Shown here in pieces: positions 56,215-64,000 of a DNA stretch of 64,000 nt; the first letter of the stretch is position 1; every line of letters begins with the position of its first letter. Location: assembly GCA_034620365.1 (NCBI GenBank), contig JAQGEQ010000161.1, positions 682,001-746,000 on the forward strand. The letters run 5' to 3'. The stretch comes from Pegea sp. RAD2-039. Taxonomy: Eukaryota > Chordata > Thaliacea > Salpida > Salpidae. The notes beneath the pieces are model-generated. The model was not told the origin of the DNA. It did not search any database and worked only from the letters and a program-made list of their open reading frames with translations. Made by a program: the position numbers and the translations under genes.

Positions 56215-59200
56215 TTAAACGCTTATGGCTTGTAAAGAAGTGGCCGTTTTACCTGATGGCCGTTGATAAGGGTGTAAGCGAGTAGCAGTTGTCGTAGCGG
56301 GTCTTAAAAGTTTGTTTCCAGATGCAACCTGGCCTTGGGAAGACAAAATAAAAAAATTATTATTCTGAGACATAGAGAGAGCATGAAGTTAAATGGAATC
56401 TCCAAAACCTTGAATAAACTGAAACACCAAGTCGATCAGCTTGAACAATTTACGTATAAATACTAAAATATAGATAATTAATGGGCAGCAGATTTACAGA
56501 TAATTTGTAGAATATAAAGGCTGAACAAGAAGAAGTGAGACAATAAAAAGATACTGCGTTGTTTTTACAAAGATTCAATAATCATCTAATCGTTTAGATG
56601 AACAGAGGAAGATCTGTGCGTAAAAAGATAGACACAAATTTGCATGAACGGGTTTGGATAAAATTATTTCTTTGCTTCTCTAAGCTTAGTGAGCAATTGA
56701 TGAAGACATAGATCTATTTGGTTTAAAATCGATAATAAAATATCATTTCAAAGACAATTTGATAGAGAATTATTGGTGGTTTATTTAATCAACTGGTTTA
56801 TATACATTAGAAAATGTGGATTCTTAGCAGCAAAAACTATCGTACTTCAGAAAACTGTCATTTACATAAATGCAAAAAATAAATGTGGATAAAAAATGAG
56901 CCTTAACACAAGTATTTTTCAATTAATATCTTGCTTAAAACTTTTGTACTCAAACTTGACAAGGATATTTTGTAAATGATAAACATAATGGAACTAGGAT
57001 ATGAAGACTAAAAAGCCCAAAGTGCATTAAAAGAAATTAATAATGTGATTTTAACATCTTACACAAGCGGCCTGTTGGGCAGTGAGTAGTCTAAATACTT
57101 GGCAAGTAAAAATCCTGGGCAGAACCTTAGGAACTATATGAGGGTAATAAAGTTGTTATTTTAGAAAAAAGCTTTGTTTTGGTGATGTTTTGGTGAAATG
57201 CACTTGTAAAGATAATTACAAAATTATCTATCGTTGTAAATGTAGATAATATTTTATCGAAATTCATCTGATTTAGTAAAACTGATTTGGCAACTATGTT
57301 CGAAATAAAAGTAAAACAGAAGAAATGAAATTATGCAAAAAAGTGGAGGTCAGAATAATCACAATGTAAAAGATAATACTTATTAATAGGGTTTTATTGG
57401 GATTAAGCGGGTAGTTTGGAGGACGAGTTTTTGATATAGGTGGGGGGGGGGTTTAGGAGACTTGGTACCGGTGGTGGTAAAAATCGAAAAAGCGCAATCA
57501 TGAAATATCTTAAAGGTTTCTACAGAGTCATAAATTATAACTTGATTAAAAATTGAAAACTTTTCAAAGAAAATAAGATGACAAAAATAAAACATCACAT
57601 CATTTGATCACATATGTAGTTGTGCTTTACCTGTTAATAAAAAATAAAATTGGAACAACAAATATACAGCTTGTAATAAATTTGTTCCCATAAGAATAAA
57701 AGAAAAGTAAAATTGAATGAACAAAAATTGTTGAAAGTTTTTTTAGAAGTCAAAACTTTATAGTTAACTTAATTCAAAATTTATCATTTAAAAAACACAA
57801 GAAGAAAATTTCTACTTCAATTAAAAACTTACAAATTTATCATAAAATACTTGAAAAAAAGGAAAATTAAAGTCTCTAGATTAAATCAATTGATTTCTAT
57901 ACAAATGTTACCTAGTTTAACTCACCTAATAAAGTAGTTGGGTCAATTAGACTGTAGTCAAAAGAAGCAGCAGACGCAATAGCTTGTGAGTGAGTATAAT
58001 CAAATGGTGCATAGTACACAACTGATCCATCTGCAGGTGCCAGCATCGGTGGTGCATGAGTCAAACCATTTGTAATCATATGCTGAACATAAGTGGAAAC
58101 TAAGTGATGTAGTAATTGATAGAATTGATGGTGTACCTGTCCTATTGGTAAACGAGATAAGATAGGATTGTTTAACATTCCAATTTGAGTCTGGCCTGGA
58201 GTTTGAGGTCGGATAGTGGCAGCGTTTTGAATTACTGGAGGAGCAATAATTCGTGTCTGGTCTACAAAATAATCGAATTCAGTCCCAGGAAATTGTTGAA
58301 CAGACTTGCGAATAAGTGAAATTAGTCAAGGTAAAGTCAATTTTGATTGGCTGATTAATAAGTTTAGGAAAATTGCAAAAACTATTAGAAATAATCAAAT
58401 TAATATTGATTAATGAAAGATTAAATATTCATCAGTGATGTATACTTGGATCAAATCACGTGACATGATGCCTAGAGCTTGACAGATAAAAAAAATCAAC
58501 TGTTAAGCTTCAGACAGTTTAAATTAAAAAGATTAAAATACCAATATCTAATCTTAAATCAAAGAATGCTCTTATTTCTTCGATAATAATTTAAATCTGA
58601 TTAAACTGACAACAACAAATTTAAGATATTTTTGGGGTTAAAAAACTGGTTCCACGAATACATCTAAAAATGTCGAGTAACTCACTTGCTGGATTTGAAT
58701 AATCCCGATAAGTACCATTAATAATCGCCAGTTCCATCAGTTGTTTCTTCTTCAGTTCATCTTCACCCTCCTAAAAAACAAGTAAACTTATCAACCGTAT
58801 TATTGTAAGAGCAAAAAATCTGATTACATTAACTTGGAGAAAATATGTTGCCATAAAAAATTGAACATTTCAAATACATACTAAATATCTACAAGTTTAG
58901 TTTTCAAAGAAGCTAATCGAATTAGGATAAGCTGAAAATAGTGTTTCAGGGCATCAATATTTATCTTAGTGTAATAGCAAGATGTTGGTGGTAAATATGG
59001 GACTTAAAAGCTTCAGTTATTCACATTAAAGACATTTTCAGAATGATTAGCGACAAGTAATTCTGCTGCCTGGGGATGCAATTATTCAATCGATAGTTTT
59101 TTGTAGGTGAATAAAAGTGAAATTATGAATTGCGTAAAAAGCTTTAGTTTCAAATTTAATTAGATTTTTTAGAAATTAGAGTTTAGGTTTACTTAAAGTT

Positions 59201-62200
59201 TGTTGATGTAGATTGAAATTTATCACAAATCGTTGTTTGAAGAACTTTTGTAGTTTCAACTTACAGTGAGTTTCATAATTTATGAAAGAAAATGTTACAG
59301 ATTTAAAAACTAACTTGTAAAAAGTTATTTAGCTGATTGGTTCAAACAAATATTTCTTTTTGAAATTGATTTTAAGGAAGATAACTTTTGAGCAGATTAT
59401 TTGGTTTTAATTCAAATATTACTGGTTGAAAAAAATTACAAAAAAAAGACTTTCGGCAAAATTTCAAGTTGCTCTCCTGAAATATAGTAATTACAACAGT
59501 GTAGAAATACTTTAGTTATGCATAACATCCATTTTAAAATAGCCTGAAAAACAGGCGTTGTCTTTTTTCTCAATTTTTTTTTACTTTATTTTCGATTTTT
59601 TAAGGTTTTTAACTTGAAAAATCTGTTCACCTATTTTTTTGTCACTAAACTTGCTGTACGACTATCTAATTGGAAATAAAATGAATAATAATCAGAAAAT
59701 AACCGTGGGAATGAGAAGCTTTCGTATTTCTTCTTTAGCCCTTTGCATTTTAATGGTTGCTCGATTTTCACTGTCTTCAACGGTGATCAAGACATGAAGT
59801 TCATCTCTTAAATGTTCCCAGTTTGGTTTTCCACGATTTGTGTCTTCCTAAAAAGATAAAATATTAATAAATTTGAACATCTAAATACCTTAAAATCAAA
59901 TTTGTTTAAATTTGACATTGGAAATAGTTACTGAAGCTACCTCAAAAGTCAAACTGGTGAGCTACTAAAAAAAGCAGCAATTTCTCCACCATCAAAAAGC
60001 TGATTCTATTTTCAGCTTTTGGAAATTGAAAACAGTAAAAGTAAAGGCTTAAACAACAGACAGTGGACTGGCAACTGCTTCAAAATGCAACAGTATTTGT
60101 AAATGTGGGAGATGAGATGGAAGATTGAATCAGTAAACACACATTAAGTAAGACAAAGTATAAATATTTCATTTAGTTTATAAACAAATTTACTAAAAAC
60201 TTAAAGACTTTAAAAGATTTTTGCAAATATTGCTTTCAATGTGATGAAAATCAGTAAAAAACCGATAAAAATTTGAAATTTTAGAATATAATTGAAAAAT
60301 TTGATCAAAATAATTTATTGAAAAGCTTACAGACGGTGAAATTATACAAAATTTCAGTATTTGAAGCAATTGGTAGTATTAGCACAAGTGATTATTAAAT
60401 CTATAGGTTTCAGTCAACAAAGAAATTTCACATTGAAGCAATAGAAAGTTAAAAAATGATGTCTAGAAAAAAAGTGTGTTAAAAAATTGAAAAAATTACC
60501 TTTTGTAAGATTTCAAAAAAATATTAAAGTAATAAAAGCAAGTGTTCATCATCAAAAGAATATCAAGTAAACATATAAACGGAACTAATGATATCAAAAT
60601 AAACATTGTTGATAGATGAGAGGCTCTGACTAACTCTAAACTAACAGCCTTATAGACTTACATGAACAATTTTCAAGAATTTATAGCTTACTCAAACTAA
60701 TTTGAAGAAAAATATTTATAGAGACAATAAAAAAACTAGAAAATGCAAAATATAAGTTCCTAGGGTTTGCGGGAGTTTTTATTACAAATAACAATCAGCT
60801 TAGTTATCTAGTGCAAAAAGACTTTGTTTAACTAAAGTAATTGTTTGCTTGTAAAAGTGTCTTTCAGCTATTTGCATCAAAAAAATATTTAATTAATTCT
60901 TTGTCAAAGCATAAATATCTTGAAGTAAATCCTCAGAGAGTCAACTTTCGAAAGTTTTAAATATTAGTAAGCAACTAAACAAAGTAAATTAGTAGTGAAT
61001 ATAAAAACATGTTTATTATAAACAAATGTTTGACAAACTTGTATATCAGCTTTTAGCTACTTTTTACTAATTCTAAATCTGTTAGATGAGCTTGTGTGAT
61101 GTTTTAGTGAACATTTGTATGAGTTTGTGTGAGTAATAAAATTAATAAATCATTCAAATAAAAGATACAACAATTTGATATAAAATAGTCATGGTTATTG
61201 TTCAGATGATATGAAGCTTTGAAACGAGTGTTTCTGCCTACAGGCTTTTTGCTAGCTGTAACACGAATAAAGATGAAAGACGATGATATAACAAGCTACG
61301 GTAGAAAAAACTTTAAGTATCTTCAAGTGTTTGCAATTCTCGGTGAAAACTTAAAGAAAAAAAAGCTTTTTTATACTTCATTTACTCAAAAATATTTGAA
61401 CACAAAGAATTTTAATAAATTTCACAAAATAACAAATAATTACGAGCTGTTGAAAAAAATTTACATCAGCTAACATCTAGTCAATTTTCAATTAATTTCA
61501 AACCGTTTCAGTTGTTTTAATTGATTAAAGTAAAACTATTTGTTTATAAAAACAAACTGAGCAGTGTTTGGAATTGAATAATTTTTAGTAAATTTTTTTT
61601 TTCACAGCAAATGGCTTTAGGTTCTTTTGATTATTTATTTATATTTTAAACTATCGTTTCACTATGCTAAGTATTCACATGTAACCTTAGCATCTGTGTA
61701 TTGAGCATCATGTAAATAATCGTAAATGTCAGTTGGTTCACATCAGTAAACTATAAACAAGTTAAAATAGACCAATTGATTAAATCTTTAAAGAATAAAT
61801 GAATATTTCAGTAAATAAACAATTAGTACTTTGAACAAGTTGATAAAACTTGAAAACAGAAGAGATGAAAAACGATGTGGTGGTTCAGAAATCATTTAAT
61901 TACGAAAATATGAGAATGTTTTAGATAAATACTTCCTGGGTGAAAACGTGCAAACAGTTGTGACATAAAAGTTTTTTGCGGGAATGAATTTACTTTAAAA
62001 AAGCCAGCAGTAACAGTAGAATGCTTTCATGAATAATTAAACCTGCATAACGGTATCTGTCCATATGAAAAACTGAACAACTAAAACTAAACATCTGTAT
62101 ATATATATGCTGTTTATACAAATAAATTTCCTTATATTCTAATTTATTAACAGATTTTTGAAATCTTTGAAAGTTTTATGACTTAAAGAACCAACTGAGA

Positions 62201-63332
62201 GAAAAATTTCAACTTGATGAATCAATAAAGTTTTTTTAAGCTCGTTAAAAAAGCTAATCAAGATAATTCTAGTTACATTTGAAGCTAAAAAAAACTCTTT
62301 TAACATCAGACTTATAATTGAAAGTTGATTATATCAAATGACAATCTAAAGATCATATATCAATAGAAGATTTAGATTGTAAAAAGAGAAAACAAATAAG
62401 ATGTGCAGTTTATGTTAATTATTTTATTAACATTTATTCTGTAAATAACAAAGTTGTAATTTGATGGAAAGTTTTGAAAGTTTAAAACCAAATTATTGAA
62501 ATTTTTGTCAGTCAAAATTAAATAAATATTTGAAACTTTATAAGATTAAAAGAAGAGATAAAGAACACAACAGATTCATTGTATCTAGCTTCTAAAAGAT
62601 AAATTGATCTAATCAAATATTTAAAAGATTATTACTATTATATGAAGATGTTTTGTTAAATAATTTCTACAAACCTTTTTTTTATCTCTCATAGACCCTT
62701 TACCTCGCACCATAATCTTACATTTCGTCTCTTGCTCTAGTTGCTTAGCCGTAAGTCCTCTTGGGCCAAGAAGACGACCAACAAAATTATACTGTGAATA
62801 AATTTACAAATAACAAGTTTAAAAAGTAATTAAAATTATTTTCTAAATATTTGTAATTAAAAAAACTCTTTGATAAATTAGGTTTGATTTTGTTGAAAAT
62901 TGAAATTAGTTTTTTAGTAAGCCATAATAACGTCAAAATCGGGTTAGGCTACAATCCAACAGGACAACATTTCCTACTTTATCTTTCAGTTTTACTTTTT
63001 CTTATTTTGCTTACAAGTTTATGTCGGGTTGAGAAAAAATTAATTTGGTAAAAATGATTAATTTTCGGTTTAAAACAAATTCGAGACACAAACTACGCGC
63101 TGATGTTGGAACTTGATTAGTTTATTAGGAAGATTAAAACGGACTTCAGAGCTTGAAAAACAAGAAATATTTTCACCTAAAGCTCAATATAATTGAGTAC
63201 TAACTTCAGGATGATCTTTTACTGGAACATAAACTTTCTCAGTCAAAGTTATTGTTGGTCCTAACGGTGCCGGTAGCTCTAAAGGTTGCTTGTCTCCATT
63301 TTGAAAGAGCATAGAACGAACTTTGACGATTT
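56215..63332 (-). CDS. QKI: Quaking/How STAR-family RNA-binding protein (5'-incomplete)
   Basis: Exons on minus: 63205-63332, 62675-62791, 59704-59847, 58686-58770, 57926-58261 and 56215-56333; earlier exons, including Qua1, lie beyond the right edge. 308 residues are visible. STAR proteins bind ACUAAY-containing RNA and control splicing, stability and translation. The KH domain spans exons 1-3: [65 protein letters not shown] and [14 protein letters not shown]. Qua2 follows with [20 protein letters not shown] and YRDY. The next exon is a low-complexity, Pro-containing tail ending DPTTLLG. There are two possible ends: reading through the donor TTAG|GTGAGT gives LLGELN and stop at 57912, or splicing to 56333 gives a tail with [12 protein letters not shown], matching the vertebrate QKI-5 nuclear-isoform ending (RVHPYQR). 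Confidence 0.95.
59848..62674 (-). other. 2.8-kb intron of quaking within the KH domain
   Basis: Intron between the [10 protein letters not shown] and [10 protein letters not shown] exons; GT at 62674 and AG at 59848. An 84-codon plus-strand frame at 61219-61473 is AT-driven and unsupported. No nested gene or RNA was recognised. Confidence 0.6.
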
Positions 63333-64000
63333 CTGAAAAAAAAACACATTTTAAAGTAAAATACCAACTCAAGTTTTGTTACTGAAAACTTACAAAGCTA
63401 AAATATCAGTTTAGTAATTACAACAGTTTTAGTATTTTTAAGTAATCATTGAAAACGTGTAGATATAGGCAAGTCTTGTTGATTTAGAAGTTAGGTTTTT
63501 GAAAAAGACATAGAAGTTGATAGTCTACATGAAAATTTTTACTTAGAGACTTAAAGTTTTGTGATTAAATCTTAAATAGCTGCAATTAGCTTAAGTAAAT
63601 AAATTAACCTAAGGTAGATAATTTAAATCAAATATGTAGTATTTGCTTACCAATTCATCAATTTATAAAACAAATAAAATTTCAAAGAAACAATAAATTG
63701 AAAACTAAATAGTTCTTGTTTACCAGATACATTTGAGTAAACAGTTTGTTTGCTATTAAGAAAGTTATTGAATAGGTGAACAAATAAAGTAGCAGTGTTC
63801 TAACAAATCAAAATTTTAAATGAAAACAGAATATTAGGAGAAAACCTTGCATATAAAATTATTTTTATACCCAAGATTATATAAGTAAGTTTAATTTTTG
63901 AGAACTTGTTTGCTTTCTAGTATACACAAAAAACATTTATAAAATACAAACTTGATATAAACTTGGTTGATATAATTTAGCCAAAAACAAAGTAACTTAA
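63333..64000 (-). other. Upstream intron of quaking running off the window
   Basis: The exon at 63332 is preceded by a good acceptor (a run of T then CAG) and starts in phase 2, so coding exons must lie upstream. None is visible before the window ends at 64000. Confidence 0.6.

Noticed and set aside
57383..57598. 71-codon minus-strand frame containing a G10/C10 run, as another quaking ending
   Set aside because: The proline run comes from the homopolymer; no acceptor gives a consistent phase, and the exon at 56333 fits QKI-5 far better.
1..64000. CRISPR arrays, prokaryotic operons, riboswitches or origins
   Set aside because: The window is spliced animal nuclear DNA; no regularly spaced repeats or bacterial signals were seen.

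Overview
The window is eukaryotic nuclear DNA from an AT-rich invertebrate metazoan (roughly 70-75% A+T by eye). It carries spliced genes with GT-AG introns of about 50 bp to several kb. The orthologue set is animal-like: quaking, PCNP, exportin-5, TMEM101, RMDN1 and mitoribosomal proteins mL35/mS23. I could not fix the phylum. Several features are compatible with a lineage that uses spliced-leader trans-splicing, such as a tunicate, flatworm, cnidarian or rotifer: acceptor-like AG sites just before start codons and one pair of genes only 35 bp apart.

Layout. 0.5-4.0 kb: a tandem array of about 1.48-kb units, each carrying tRNA-Ala(TGC) and tRNA-Ser(GCT), with two full units and a truncated third. 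4.2-7.5 kb: a large inverted repeat whose 1.4-kb loop holds a four-exon gene for a small secreted protein with a strongly basic middle and an acidic tail. 7.9 kb: a tRNA-derived SINE or pseudogene. 8.5-10.5 kb: SNX3 (minus). 14.6-16.1 kb: TMEM101 and acylphosphatase (plus). 17.3-18.9 kb: an intronless SNX1/SNX2 (minus). 21.6-24.6 kb: CDP-diacylglycerol synthase (plus, 13 coding exons). 26.6-27.2 kb: a possible transposase relic. 29.0-30.9 kb: RMDN1 (plus). 32.8-38.9 kb: PCNP, with an intronless ERCC1 nested in its third intron, followed 35 bp later by an intronless exportin-5, all on plus. 39.4-42.0 kb: MRPL35 and MRPS23 (minus). 43.1-43.7 kb: a decayed non-LTR reverse transcriptase. 44.7-47.0 kb: an unidentified ten-exon gene for a 440-residue protein. 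47.0-56.2 kb: 9 kb without a recognisable gene. 56.2 kb to past the right edge: a quaking/How STAR-family RNA-binding gene (minus), 5'-incomplete here.

Functional themes. Two sorting nexins of the retromer pathway lie 7 kb apart. Two mitoribosomal genes are direct neighbours in the same orientation. PCNP, ERCC1 and XPO5 are interleaved or abutting on one strand, suggesting shared transcription. Quaking shows a read-through ending and a spliced alternative ending that keeps a vertebrate QKI-5-like HPYQR tail. Four genes are intronless (TMEM101, SNX1/2, ERCC1, XPO5) among intron-rich neighbours.

All exon models come from reading splice sites and comparing with remembered protein families; none was checked against transcripts.
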